Position numbers and translations under genes: made by a program
Assembly: GCA_026410415.1 (NCBI GenBank)
Contig: JAPMLR010000002.1
Location: 270,526 to 334,525, forward strand
Length of the DNA: 64,000 nucleotides
From: Denitratimonas yunnanensis (SeqCode)
GTDB taxonomy: Bacteria > Pseudomonadota > Gammaproteobacteria > Xanthomonadales > Xanthomonadaceae
Direction: 5' to 3'
Shown: positions 42,709 to 52,044 of the stretch, one piece after another
Numbering within the stretch: position 1 is the stretch's first letter
How the letters are laid out: each line of letters opens with the position of its first letter
Notes under the pieces: generated by a model
Told to the model about the DNA's origin: nothing
Databases searched by the model: none
What the model saw: only the letters and a program-made list of their open reading frames with translations

Positions 42709-44532
42709 ATGTCTGTACATTCGTCCACGTGGGTGCGCGGCATCCTGAGCTCCTTCCTGTTGCTGATGTCTGTCAGCGCCACTGCGGGAATCGCAACCAT
42801 CGGCCCCTCCGCCGACTGCAACTACGTCGCAACCGGGGCCAATAACGCCATTGCCCAGGCGTTGGCGGATGGGCGGCGCGATCTTCGCATCGTCGCGGAT
42901 ACGCGCAACGCCGGAAGCGCTGGGACCATCCTGTCCACCGCATCTCCGTCGCTGAGCATTCGTGGGGGGTATTCCGATTGCGCGGCAGCGGCAGCTGGTG
43001 TGGATCCCGCTCCGGCTGCACGCAGTCGCTGGCAAGCCTCGGAAGCGCAGACACTCATGGCAGTGCTTCATTTCTCCGCCGAGCGAGTGACGTTCCGCCT
43101 GTCGGGCTTCACGCTCGAACCTGCCCCCGATGCGTCGACCTTCGCGGCGAATGGTGGCGCTTTGGTCATTGGTGGTCCGGTGGATGCCACGCTGGAAAAC
43201 GTCGAAATGGCGGGATTCCGGGCGGTGGATCGTGGCGGGGCGCTGATGATTTCCAGCCAGGCCGACGTTCGGTTGCTGAACACGCAGATCGAGCAATCGC
43301 GGGCGGCACGGGGTGGTGGAATCGCCTGTGAAAATGCATTCCTCTGGATGGATGCAGATTCGCGTTTGTTCTGGAACTACGCAGCTATGGACGGCATACC
43401 AGGGCAGGAAGAGAAGGGTGTGGGCGGGGGTGCATTCCTGGAAGGATGCGTGATGTTCAGCGAGTCAAGGGTGGATGAAACAGGCAGTCCCTTGAGTGGC
43501 GGGGTTTCCTACAATCAGGCTGTCAGGTCTGGAGGGGGCATGGCCCTCAAAGACAGTGGGGTGGTGATGTTGGGTGGCATGAATTGCTACGTCACCCCTG
43601 CAGCACGCTGTCGGTCCACCTTGGCGACCATGATCGGCAATACCGCAGGTGGGTACGGCGGTGCGGTACACGCTGACAACAGCGTGATGCACTTTGCGTT
43701 CGCCAATGTCTCCGCCAATACGGCGACCCACCACGGGGGTGGGTTTGCGGGAACAAACAACTCCAGACTCATGCTGGACGGTACGGCCGAGGGAGGTCCG
43801 CGGGATTTCTGCCTGCGCAATGGCGCTTGCGCGAAAATGAATTACAACCGTGCAGGCTCCCCACCGGCGTATGCCGGTGAAGGAGGGGCCATTTCACTGC
43901 AAGCATCCGAAGCGGACATCTTTGACGCGGTGCTGGAAGACAACGTGTCCGACGTTGGATCAAGCGTCGCGCTCGGCAGTGTCAGTGCGATGAGAATCTA
44001 CCAGGGCGCTCTGATCCAACGGAACCCGACGCCGGTCCAGCCTCTCCGAAGCATGATTTTCGTGGGGTTCAACAGTTCGTTGTCGATGCATCAATCGACG
44101 GCGATTCTTGACGGGGCAACGTCACCGGATACCACCGGCATGGTGGTTCTGGCGGATGGTGCGACCTTTTACCCTGTCTCCAATGTGCTGTTCTCCCGTG
44201 GCGCCCCTTTGCTTCAGGCCCAGCCGTTGGCGAGCATTCAATCGGAATGGTGCAACGCCGTTTCCGACCCCTTGCTCATGGCATCGCTCGATGCAGTCCA
44301 CATCACCGGGGCTGACTTCGAAAATGCGTTGCGCCCACTTCGACCGGCGACGAATGGTGCGATGGTCGATATTTGCGAGAGCAAGCTTGATCTGGGGTAC
44401 ACCGATCTTGAAGGGATGCCGCGCGTCGTGCCGGTAATTCCGGGGCGTGATGACACCCCCCTGGATGCCGGTGCATACGAGGTGCAGAACGACATCGTTT
44501 TCAGCGATGGCTTCGAAGCAACCGTGGAGTGA
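42709..44532 (+). CDS. Exported right-handed beta-helix protein with C-terminal VFSDGFE
   Basis: About 607 residues. The start at ATG 42709 gives a clean signal peptide (MSVHSSTWVRGILSSFLLLMSVSATAG); GTG 42670 or ATG 42697 would only lengthen it. The body is a series of short repeats of the type GGALxxxxSxVxLxNTxxxxNxAxxGGG, as in polymorphic outer-membrane or pectate-lyase-like beta-helices, with several Cys. There is no catalytic motif I recognise. The C-terminus reads NDIVFSDGFE plus four residues, a motif shared with the hydrolase at 60648. Probably a secreted or surface protein. A T-rich stretch lies upstream at 42608-42640. Confidence 0.8.
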   Translation: MSVHSSTWVRGILSSFLLLMSVSATAGIATIGPSADCNYVATGANNAIAQALADGRRDLRIVADTRNAGSAGTILSTASPSLSIRGGYSDCAAAAAGVDPAPAARSRWQASEAQTLMAVLHFSAERVTFRLSGFTLEPAPDASTFAANGGALVIGGPVDATLENVEMAGFRAVDRGGALMISSQADVRLLNTQIEQSRAARGGGIACENAFLWMDADSRLFWNYAAMDGIPGQEEKGVGGGAFLEGCVMFSESRVDETGSPLSGGVSYNQAVRSGGGMALKDSGVVMLGGMNCYVTPAARCRSTLATMIGNTAGGYGGAVHADNSVMHFAFANVSANTATHHGGGFAGTNNSRLMLDGTAEGGPRDFCLRNGACAKMNYNRAGSPPAYAGEGGAISLQASEADIFDAVLEDNVSDVGSSVALGSVSAMRIYQGALIQRNPTPVQPLRSMIFVGFNSSLSMHQSTAILDGATSPDTTGMVVLADGATFYPVSNVLFSRGAPLLQAQPLASIQSEWCNAVSDPLLMASLDAVHITGADFENALRPLRPATNGAMVDICESKLDLGYTDLEGMPRVVPVIPGRDDTPLDAGAYEVQNDIVFSDGFEATVE

Positions 44533-44648
44533 CGCCCTGGATGTTATTCAAACGAGCGGCGTTCGCTGCAGTGCGTGCCTGAGCTCACCCGGCAGGACCT
44601 TCCATGCCTGTGGCCACTCGCTTGTGCGTTGCGGTGCCGAGTGGGCAC

Positions 44649-46694
44649 TCAATGGCGTGACAGGCGACCCGCGACGTACGCCATCGGGAGCAGTGCCAGT
44701 ATCAACCAGCTGCTGCGGGATCCGGATGTGGAAGGTTGGGTCGCCGGCGTGGCCGGCGAGCCGGCGTCTGCTGTAGCGAGCAATTCCGGATTGGCCCGAG
44801 TGCGTCGAAGCGCTTGATAGCCGGGTGCAAAATCACCCCGCATCAAATGCGCGGCAGCTTCGATCGTGTCTGCTTGCGCCAGACTCGGAAGATCGTCGCG
44901 GCGGATTGCTTCCGCACGGAGTTGGCTGGCTTTCATCAGCGCCTCCTCGACATGCTCGGTGGCGGCGAGGGCGAGGCCGGAGAGTGCCAGAATGTTTCGA
45001 CGATGCGACCAGCTGTCGCGCGTGCCCAGGGTGACTTCGGCCTCGCGTGCCAACGCCACTGCGGCGACTGCACTTTCTCCGGCTGCAAGCAGGTGGAATC
45101 CCTGGCCGATCAATACCGACGTCAATGCCAGCGCATCGCCAGACAGGCGTGCATCGCGCGCTGCATGCTGCAGGCGTTGGCGTGCCGCATCGTGCTCACC
45201 GCGCTCCGCAAGCAAACGCGCAATCCCTGATTCCGTATCGGCGCGAAGTTGCGGCGATGCCTGTGGTGCGAGCGCGTCCAGCACGGATTCGTAGTGTGCA
45301 ATCGCGTCGCTGGCGTGCCCCGCGCGTTCGCGATTGGCTGCCAGTGCGTAGTCCAGCTGCGGAAGTTGCCCGCGGCTGCCGGCGGCTTCGTAATGCTGGC
45401 GTGCCTGTGTCAGCCACCGATACGCAAGCACGAGGTCGTTGGCACGTTCTGCCAGGCGCGCCAGACGCTGTGCTGCCACCGCAGCAAGGTCCGCATGGCC
45501 TGCGCGGGTGGCGAGTGCCAGTGCCGAGGCATAGGCATCCTGAGCGCCGGATTGAGCTTCCGCATCGAGCAGGTCGCCGCGCAATACATCCACGCGCACG
45601 TCCCAGGCTGGATCATCGAGACGGGCGACGACCTTGGTGAGTGCATCGAGATCGTGTTCCGCATCGCCAGGCTGTGCGCGTTTGAGATGCAGATTCACCA
45701 GATTGTTGTAGGTGCGCGCCATCCCGGCGGCATCGTCGAGCCGTGTCCAGATATCCAGCGCCTCGCGATAGCGCGTTTCGGTTTGCGGGCCCAAGTCGCC
45801 CAGTTCTACCCAGCTTGCGCCGATGTTGCCGAGGACGTTGGCAAGTTCCACCCAGTCCTCGGCCGTTTGCAAAGGCGAGATGGCAGCCTCGAAAAGCGCC
45901 ACGGCGTCCCGGTAATCACCGCGATGGTAGGCCACCAATCCCGCCTGCTTGCGGGCAAGTCCGGCGAGGCCCGGCTCGACGTTTGCATCGATGCGAGCGC
46001 GCAGCGTATCGGCCGCTGCCGCCGCCAATGCCAAGTCGGACGGTGTGGCATCGCGTGCCAATTGCAGCAAGGCCGGGTTGTCATGCTCGGCCAATGCATC
46101 GACAGGTAACGGCGATGGCGCGACGCGCTCTGCGGATGCCGGCTCGGGGAGAGGAAGCGCGGGACGAAGCAACTGTGATGCCGCCAATGCCGTCAAGGCC
46201 ATTGCGATGGAGAGGGCGACCCAGAGTGCCGTCCAGCGCGACGATGAGGCGCGGGCGTGAAGAACAGACGATACCGACTCGGGAACATTTCCCGCTTCAG
46301 CGTCCAGCGGCATGGGTTCGACCAGGAGCTGATAGCCGTGCCGATGTCGCGTTCGGATGAACTCCTTGCCGTCGCCCAGCGCATGCAGACGTTTGCGCAA
46401 CAAGCTGACGGTCTTGTGCAGAGCCGCTTCGGAAACATGCCCACCCCAGACTTTGTCCAGAAGCTCGTCCTTGGACACCACCCCCGGCCACGCGTCGATC
46501 AATACCCACAGCAACTTCAACTGTTGTGCGTCGGTGCCGGTATCCACGCCGTCGCGCAACAGCCGCAATCCGGCACGCTCGACAACGAATGGATCGAGCC
46601 GGGCCGGATCGAGGTGATGCGTGTCGGACCGGCGTGGATCAGCCAGCGCAATCGGGGTTGCCTCCTGTGACAGCAGCGGCGTGGGGTCGGCCAT
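44649..46694 (-). CDS. Membrane-anchored winged-helix regulator with TPR-like repeats (CadC/ToxR type)
   Basis: A 680-residue protein starting MADPTPLL with AGGAG five bases upstream. The OmpR-type winged helix (about 35-125) includes LLWVLIDAWPGVVSKDELLDKVWGGHVSEAALHKTVSLLRKRL and RHRHGYQLLV. One membrane helix (WTALWVALSIAMALTALAA, about 153-172) follows. The rest is alpha-helical with TPR-like repeats (ALDIWTRLDDAAGMARTYNNLVNLHLKRAQ), and a hydrophobic stretch near the end (SWLILALLPMAYVAG). Such proteins couple envelope signals to transcription without phosphorylation. Target genes are unknown; it is divergent from the GlcD-like gene and convergent with the beta-helix gene. Confidence 0.85.
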   Translation of the reverse strand: MADPTPLLSQEATPIALADPRRSDTHHLDPARLDPFVVERAGLRLLRDGVDTGTDAQQLKLLWVLIDAWPGVVSKDELLDKVWGGHVSEAALHKTVSLLRKRLHALGDGKEFIRTRHRHGYQLLVEPMPLDAEAGNVPESVSSVLHARASSSRWTALWVALSIAMALTALAASQLLRPALPLPEPASAERVAPSPLPVDALAEHDNPALLQLARDATPSDLALAAAAADTLRARIDANVEPGLAGLARKQAGLVAYHRGDYRDAVALFEAAISPLQTAEDWVELANVLGNIGASWVELGDLGPQTETRYREALDIWTRLDDAAGMARTYNNLVNLHLKRAQPGDAEHDLDALTKVVARLDDPAWDVRVDVLRGDLLDAEAQSGAQDAYASALALATRAGHADLAAVAAQRLARLAERANDLVLAYRWLTQARQHYEAAGSRGQLPQLDYALAANRERAGHASDAIAHYESVLDALAPQASPQLRADTESGIARLLAERGEHDAARQRLQHAARDARLSGDALALTSVLIGQGFHLLAAGESAVAAVALAREAEVTLGTRDSWSHRRNILALSGLALAATEHVEEALMKASQLRAEAIRRDDLPSLAQADTIEAAAHLMRGDFAPGYQALRRTRANPELLATADAGSPATPATQPSTSGSRSSWLILALLPMAYVAGRLSRH

Positions 46695-46776
46695 GGTGCT
46701 CCTCGTGCCGGAGTCGGCATGAGCAAGGATCATAGCCGCCTGCCGCAATCGATCCACCACACCCTAGAATCGCTGC

Positions 46777-48165
46777 ATGTCCATCGCCTTGCCCTCAACG
46801 CTTGATCGCGAACTCGCCGTCCTCCTCGGCCCGGACGGCTGGCGAACCGACGACGCCACGCGTCGCGCGCACGGCGAGGACGATTCTCGACGGTTCGCCC
46901 TGCCTGATGCGGTGGCCATTCCGGAAACGCGCGAGCAGGTGTGCGCCATCGTGCATGCGTGTCGGGCCCATCGCGTGCCCGTGATTGGTCGAGGTGCGGG
47001 AACCGGGACGGCGTCGGCTGCGGTGCCTTTCAGTGGCGGCGTGGTGGTGTCGTTTGCACGGATGAACCGCATCCTCTCGATACGGCCGGAGGATCGTTGC
47101 GCCGTGGTGGAACCGGGCGTGCTCAATGGCGAGTTGCAACAGGCGCTGCAATCGCATGGACTGTTTTGGCCACCGGACCCCTCCAGTTTCGAACGGTGCA
47201 CCGTGGGCGGAAATCTCGCCACGAACGCAGGTGGCCCGAGGGCGGTGAAATACGGCGCAACACGCGACAACGTGCTTGGCTTGGTGGCCGTCACGGGATC
47301 GGGCGACATCATCCGTTGCGGTGGCCCATGGACGAAGGACGCCACCGGATACGACCTCACCCATCTGATCGTCGGCAGTGAAGGTACGCTGGCGCTGATC
47401 GTCGAAGCCACCTTGCGACTCGTGCCGCGCCCGGTGCGGCAGGCCACGTTGCGTGCGTTTTATCGCGATGCGAGCGCAGCGGCGGAGGCCGTCTCGCGCC
47501 TGATGCGTCAACCGCAGACGCCGGCGATGCTGGAATTCATCGATGCCCGTTCCATCGAACTGCTGCGCCGCAACGGCAGTGACGTACCCGATGCCGGTGC
47601 GATGTTGTTGATCGAAGCCGATGGCGACGACGACACCCTGCCCATCGCATTGGCGGCCTTGGGTGCTGCCGCCGAAGGCGATGGTTTGCTGTCATTGGAC
47701 GTGGCTCTGGATGGCCTCGCGCGGGACCGGCTCTGGGCCGCGCGGCGGGCGCTGTCTCCGGCACTTCGCACCATCGCGTCCGGCAAGATCAACGAAGACG
47801 TGGTGGTGCCGGTGTCGCACATTCCCGATCTGGTGGCTGGCGTGGAACGGCTTTCATCGCGGTGGTCGCTGCCGATTGTCACGTTCGGGCATGCCGGCAA
47901 CGGCAACCTGCACGTCAACATCCTGTATCAGTCGGGAGATGCTGGCGAAACCGCACGCGCGCATGCGGCGCTGCCGGAGTTGTTCGATTTGGTGATTTCG
48001 CTTGGCGGGACGCTCTCGGGCGAACATGGCATCGGCGTGGCGAAGCGCGACTACATGGCTCGCGCGTTCGATGAGGCGACGCTGGCGACAATGCGGGCGG
48101 TGAAGGCGGCGTTCGATCCGGATGGCATCCTCAATCCCGGCAAGGTGTTGCCGACAGCACCGTGA
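46777..48165 (+). CDS. FAD-linked 2-hydroxyacid oxidase/dehydrogenase (GlcD/D-lactate dehydrogenase type)
   Basis: A 462-residue VAO-fold flavoenzyme. The FAD-binding domain (about 40-215) carries VPVIGRGAGTGTASAAVPFSGGVVVS and GGNLATNAGGPRAVKYG; the cap domain ends in FGHAGNGNLHVNIL and GTLSGEHGIGVAKRDYM, both signatures of the GlcD/Dld family. It would oxidise D-lactate, glycolate or D-2-hydroxyglutarate and pass electrons to the quinone pool or another acceptor. No glcE/glcF partner is adjacent, which favours a stand-alone D-2-hydroxyacid dehydrogenase. Substrate uncertain. Confidence 0.88.
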   Translation: MSIALPSTLDRELAVLLGPDGWRTDDATRRAHGEDDSRRFALPDAVAIPETREQVCAIVHACRAHRVPVIGRGAGTGTASAAVPFSGGVVVSFARMNRILSIRPEDRCAVVEPGVLNGELQQALQSHGLFWPPDPSSFERCTVGGNLATNAGGPRAVKYGATRDNVLGLVAVTGSGDIIRCGGPWTKDATGYDLTHLIVGSEGTLALIVEATLRLVPRPVRQATLRAFYRDASAAAEAVSRLMRQPQTPAMLEFIDARSIELLRRNGSDVPDAGAMLLIEADGDDDTLPIALAALGAAAEGDGLLSLDVALDGLARDRLWAARRALSPALRTIASGKINEDVVVPVSHIPDLVAGVERLSSRWSLPIVTFGHAGNGNLHVNILYQSGDAGETARAHAALPELFDLVISLGGTLSGEHGIGVAKRDYMARAFDEATLATMRAVKAAFDPDGILNPGKVLPTAP

Positions 48166-48237
48166 ATGCGGTTGATCCATAGCCTCGGCCTATGGAAACA
48201 ATCGAAATGGGTTATTTGACGTCGGCCTTGTCGTGAG

Positions 48238-48261
48238 GATAATGAGATCAATTCTCATTAA
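48238..48261 (+). promoter_or_regulatory. Fur-like box upstream of DUF2061 gene
   Basis: GATAATGAGATCAATTCTCATTAA holds the arms TAATGAGA (48240-48247) and TCTCATTA (48253-48260) around five bases. It closely resembles Fur boxes of gammaproteobacteria (AATGAGAAT-N-ATTCTCATT). It ends 13 bases before the DUF2061 ATG, so a bound repressor would cover the promoter or start site. Confidence 0.65.
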
Positions 48262-48273
48262 TGAGGTCATGTC

Positions 48274-48480
48274 ATGGCCAAGACACTCAGCTTTGCCGTC
48301 CTGCATTCTGGCGTGGCGTTCACGATCGGCTGGCTGTTCACCGGCAGTTGGCTGGTCGGCGGCGCACTCGCGCTGGTGGAGCCAGCCTGCAACACCGTGG
48401 TGTTCCATTTCCACGAGAAGGTCTGGAGGCGCATCGAGCAACGCCGGGCCCGGACACATGATGTGGTGGTTGTGGCCTGA
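48274..48480 (+). CDS. DUF2061 small membrane protein
   Basis: A 68-residue protein with two hydrophobic segments (LSFAVLHSGVAFTIGWLFTGSW and GGALALVEPACNTVVFHFHEKVW, here quoted in part), the DUF2061 pattern. GAGGT lies six bases before the ATG. The function of the family is not known. The Fur-like box directly upstream suggests iron-dependent expression. Convergent with lpdA. Confidence 0.8.
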   Translation: MAKTLSFAVLHSGVAFTIGWLFTGSWLVGGALALVEPACNTVVFHFHEKVWRRIEQRRARTHDVVVVA

Positions 48481-48564
48481 CGCCGGGACCTGTCAGGGAC
48501 CATGCCGGCCCTGAGGCGGTGCCAGTCGTGACCTGGGCGCACCGGCCTCCCGGACGCAGCCGGG

Positions 48565-50358
48565 TTACTTCTTCTTCGGGATGTAGAGATCGGTGACGGT
48601 GCCTTCGTACACCTCCGATGCCATCGCCACCGATTCGCTCAGGGTGGGATGCGGATGGATGGTGGCACCGATGTCGCCGGCTTCGGCACTCATTTCGATG
48701 GCGAGCGCGACTTCGGCGATGAGATCGCCGGCATGCGGGCCGACGATGCCGCCGCCAATGACGCGGTGGGTGGCTTCATCGAACAGAAGCTTGGTGAAGC
48801 CCTCGGTGCGGCCGATGCCGATGGCGCGGCCCGAGGCGGCCCACGGGAACTTGCCGACGCCGACTTTCAGGCCCTTGGCCTTGGCTTCGGATTCGGTGAC
48901 GCCGACCCAGGCGATTTCCGGATCGGTGTAAGCCACCGACGGAATCACGCGCGCCACCCATTCCTTCTTCTCGCCTGCGGCCACTTCAGCGGCGAGCTTG
49001 CCTTCATGCGTGGCCTTGTGCGCGAGCATCGGGTTACCGACCAGATCACCGATGGCGAAGATGTGCGGCACGTTGGTGCGCATCTGTGCATCGACCGGGA
49101 TGAAACCGCGTTCAGTGACATTGACGCCGGCCTTGTCCGCCGCGATCTTCGCGCCGTTGGGCGCGCGACCGACGGCCACCAGCACGCGGTCGTAATCGCC
49201 GCTTTCCAGTTCCGGCACCTGGCCTTCCACGGCACTCTCGAAGCCCACCGTGATCGCCTTTTTACCAGCCTTGACGGTAGCGGCCTTGGTCTTGAGGTGC
49301 ACGGTGACGCCTTGTTTTTTCAGGCGATCAGCCAGCGGCTTGACCAGATCCTTGTCGGCGCCGGGCATGAGCTGATCCATGAATTCGACCACGGTGACTT
49401 CGGCACCGAGGGCGCGATACACCGTGGCCATTTCCAGCCCGATGATGCCGCCGCCAACCACCAGCAGCGATTTGGGCACATCGGCCAGTTCCAGTGCATC
49501 GGTGGAATCCATGATGCGCGGGTCGTCCCACGGGAAGTTGGGCAACTTCACCGCCTGCGAACCGGCGGCGATGATGGCTTGTTCGAAGCGCAGCAGTTGC
49601 GTCTTGCCATCGGCGCCGGTGATTTCCAGCTCGTGCGGTGAAACAAATGCGGCGCTGCCCTCGACAACGCGCACCTTGCGTTGCTTGGCCATGCCGGCCA
49701 GGCCCTTGGTGAGCTGGCCAACGACTTTTTCCTTGTAGCCGCGCAGCGCATCCAGCTCGATCCTGGGTGGGCCGAAATGGATGCCGAAATCGCTCGCATG
49801 CGCGGCCTCATCGACCACGGCGGCGGCGTGCAGCAACGCCTTGGACGGAATGCAGCCGACGTTGAGGCAGACACCGCCGAGCGATGCGTAACGCTCCACC
49901 AGCACCACATCCATGCCCAGATCGGCGGCGCGGAACGCGGCGGTGTAACCGCCGGGGCCGGCGCCGAGCACGACGAGGCGGCATTCGATGTCCGCCGGTT
50001 TGCCGCTGCCGAGCGCAGGTTTGGGTGCGGCCGGTTCGGCAGGGGCGCGATGGGATGGCGTCACCGGCGGTTTGGACGAGGGCGCCGTTGCTGCGGCGGG
50101 TGTCGCGCTGCTGCTGTCGGCTGCCGTCTCCAGCACGCCGACGATGGCGCCTTCGGCAAGGTTGTCGCCGAGTTTCACTTTCAGCTCGACGATGGTGCCG
50201 GCTTCGGGCGCAGGCACTTCCATCGTGGCCTTGTCCGATTCCAGCGTAATCAGGCCTTGATCCTTGCGCACCTGCTCACCGACGGCGACCAGTATTTCGA
50301 TCACCGGAACGCCGCTGTAGTTGCCGATATCAGGAACCGTGATGTCGATGCGTGCCAT
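48565..50358 (-). CDS. lpdA: Dihydrolipoyl dehydrogenase (E3) with N-terminal lipoyl domain
   Basis: Flavoprotein that re-oxidises the lipoyl groups of the pyruvate dehydrogenase complex. It has 597 residues. The N-terminal lipoyl domain (1-80) carries Lys43 in LESDKATMEV, then an alanine/proline linker, then a full E3: redox disulfide in GGVCLNVGCIPSK (about 163-170), NAD fold (VVGGGIIGLEMATVY), and the C-terminal active-site pair HPHPTLSE. Lipoyl-bearing E3 is typical of Neisseria and Xanthomonadales type complexes. It follows aceF by 77 bases in the same direction. The E1 gene aceE is not in the window. Confidence 0.96.
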   Translation of the reverse strand: MARIDITVPDIGNYSGVPVIEILVAVGEQVRKDQGLITLESDKATMEVPAPEAGTIVELKVKLGDNLAEGAIVGVLETAADSSSATPAAATAPSSKPPVTPSHRAPAEPAAPKPALGSGKPADIECRLVVLGAGPGGYTAAFRAADLGMDVVLVERYASLGGVCLNVGCIPSKALLHAAAVVDEAAHASDFGIHFGPPRIELDALRGYKEKVVGQLTKGLAGMAKQRKVRVVEGSAAFVSPHELEITGADGKTQLLRFEQAIIAAGSQAVKLPNFPWDDPRIMDSTDALELADVPKSLLVVGGGIIGLEMATVYRALGAEVTVVEFMDQLMPGADKDLVKPLADRLKKQGVTVHLKTKAATVKAGKKAITVGFESAVEGQVPELESGDYDRVLVAVGRAPNGAKIAADKAGVNVTERGFIPVDAQMRTNVPHIFAIGDLVGNPMLAHKATHEGKLAAEVAAGEKKEWVARVIPSVAYTDPEIAWVGVTESEAKAKGLKVGVGKFPWAASGRAIGIGRTEGFTKLLFDEATHRVIGGGIVGPHAGDLIAEVALAIEMSAEAGDIGATIHPHPTLSESVAMASEVYEGTVTDLYIPKKK

Positions 50359-50435
50359 GGCGTTCTCCCGCAGGCAGATGAAATGGTGTCAATGGAACAG
50401 GCGCGCGGTCCGGCCGCGCGCCGACTGGCTGGAAG

Positions 50436-51773
50436 TCAGAGCAGCAGGCGCCGGATATCGGCCAACTGGTGTGCCAGATAGCTGGTGAAGCGGGCCGCAT
50501 CCGCACCATCGATGACGCGATGGTCGTAGGAGAGCGACAGCGGCAACATCAGGCGTGGCTTGAACTTCTCGCCGTTCCACACCGGAACCATCGCGGCCTT
50601 GGAGACGCCGAGAATCGCCACTTCCGGCGCATTGATGATCGGCGTGAAACTGGTGCCGCCGATACCGCCGAGCGAGGAGATGGAGAAGCAGCCGCCGGAC
50701 ATTTCGGCCGGGCCGAGCTTGCCGTCGCGCGCCTTCTTGCTGAGTTCGCCGAGTTCCGCGGCCAGTTGCAGGAAGCCTTTCTGATCGCAGTCGCGAATCA
50801 CCGGCACCACGAGTCCGTTGGGCGTATCGACCGCGATGCCGACGTGGAAATACTTCTTGAGGATGAGGTTGTCGCCATCCAGAGAAGCATTGAACTGCGG
50901 AAACTTCTTGAGCGCTGCGACCACGGCTTTGATCTGGAACACCAGCGGGGTGATTTTCAGATCCTTGTTTTCCTCGCCGAGCTTCTTGCGGAAGGCTTCC
51001 ATCTCGGTGATGTCGGCCTGCTCGAACTGGGTGACATGCGGAATCATCGCCCAGTTGCGTGCAAGGTTGGCGCCGGAAATCTTCTTGATGCGCGACAGCG
51101 CCACGCTCTCGATGTCGCCGAACTTGGAGAAATCCACCTTCGGCCACGGCAGCAGGTTCAGGCCCGAGCTGCCGCCAGACGATGCAGCGCCGGCAACGAT
51201 GCCGCCTGACAAAGCGGATTTGACGAAGTTCTGCACGTCCTCGCGCAGGATGCGACCTTCGCGGCCCGAGCCACGCACCTGGGTGAGGTCCACGCCCAAT
51301 TCGCGGGCGAACAGGCGAATCGCCGGGGTCGCATACGGCACCTTGTCCGGCATCACGGCATCCGCATCGAACACCACCGGCGGCGTGCGCGGGCCGGTGC
51401 CGTCACTGACGGGCGCCGATGGCGGCGTTGTCGTTGCGACGGGTGCCGGTGCCGGCTTGGCCGTTTCCGGTGCGGGTGCAGCGGGTTCGGCAGCAGCAGG
51501 CGCCGCCGCCGCGACAGGCGCAGCATCCGTTGCCTCGACAGGTTCGATCAGCGCCACGATGGCGCCTTCGGAAATCGTATCGCCGAGTTTGACCTTGATC
51601 TCGCGCACCACGCCGGCGAACGGCGCAGGCACTTCCAAGGTGGCCTTGTCCGATTCCAGCGTGACCAGACCTTGATCACGCGCCACGGTGTCGCCGGGCG
51701 ACACCAGAATTTCGATGACTGGCACGTCGGTGTAATCCCCGATATCGGGAACGCGTGCTTCTTTCAGGCTCAT
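50436..51773 (-). CDS. aceF: Pyruvate dehydrogenase E2, dihydrolipoyl acetyltransferase
   Basis: Core of the pyruvate dehydrogenase complex, moving acetyl groups from E1 to CoA. It has 445 residues with a single lipoyl domain (Lys in [10 protein letters not shown], about 43), an Ala/Pro linker, a peripheral subunit-binding domain ([28 protein letters not shown], about 150-185) and the catalytic domain with [15 protein letters not shown] (His about 419). One lipoyl domain instead of E. coli's three is compensated by the extra one on E3. It precedes lpdA and is divergent from the sigma-54-driven gene at 52045. Confidence 0.95.
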   Translation of the reverse strand: MSLKEARVPDIGDYTDVPVIEILVSPGDTVARDQGLVTLESDKATLEVPAPFAGVVREIKVKLGDTISEGAIVALIEPVEATDAAPVAAAAPAAAEPAAPAPETAKPAPAPVATTTPPSAPVSDGTGPRTPPVVFDADAVMPDKVPYATPAIRLFARELGVDLTQVRGSGREGRILREDVQNFVKSALSGGIVAGAASSGGSSGLNLLPWPKVDFSKFGDIESVALSRIKKISGANLARNWAMIPHVTQFEQADITEMEAFRKKLGEENKDLKITPLVFQIKAVVAALKKFPQFNASLDGDNLILKKYFHVGIAVDTPNGLVVPVIRDCDQKGFLQLAAELGELSKKARDGKLGPAEMSGGCFSISSLGGIGGTSFTPIINAPEVAILGVSKAAMVPVWNGEKFKPRLMLPLSLSYDHRVIDGADAARFTSYLAHQLADIRRLLL

Positions 51774-51990
51774 GTCCTTCCCTCGTCCTGGCAGACCGCC
51801 ATTCTGACGGCAGTGGCCTGTGCGATGCCACTGTCACATCCGAAAGCCGATTCGGTCTGGGGTGTTGTCCGCAATGTTCTGCCGCGCCGGCAGGGTGAAA
51901 TGTCCGCCGGCGAACGCCCGGCCCGTGAAAGCGGACACCCGGACACTAGTGGAACTTTGCAACTCATTGATAGTCGAAAAGAAACGCAGT

Positions 51991-52006
51991 TGGCACGGCA
52001 ATTGCT
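51991..52006 (+). promoter_or_regulatory. Sigma-54 promoter (-24/-12)
   Basis: TGGCACG-gcaa-TTGCT fits the consensus TGGCACG-N4-TTGCW exactly, preceded by T at -27. The start of transcription would fall near 52018, about 27 bases before the ATG at 52045. Upstream, TGTCCGC (51901-51907) and GCGGACA (51931-51937) form an inverted repeat and a further TTGTCCGC occurs at 51865-51872. These are candidate sites for the required enhancer-binding activator. Confidence 0.85.
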
Positions 52007-52044
52007 ATTTCCTGGCATACGAACTCGAACAAAAGGACATCGCC

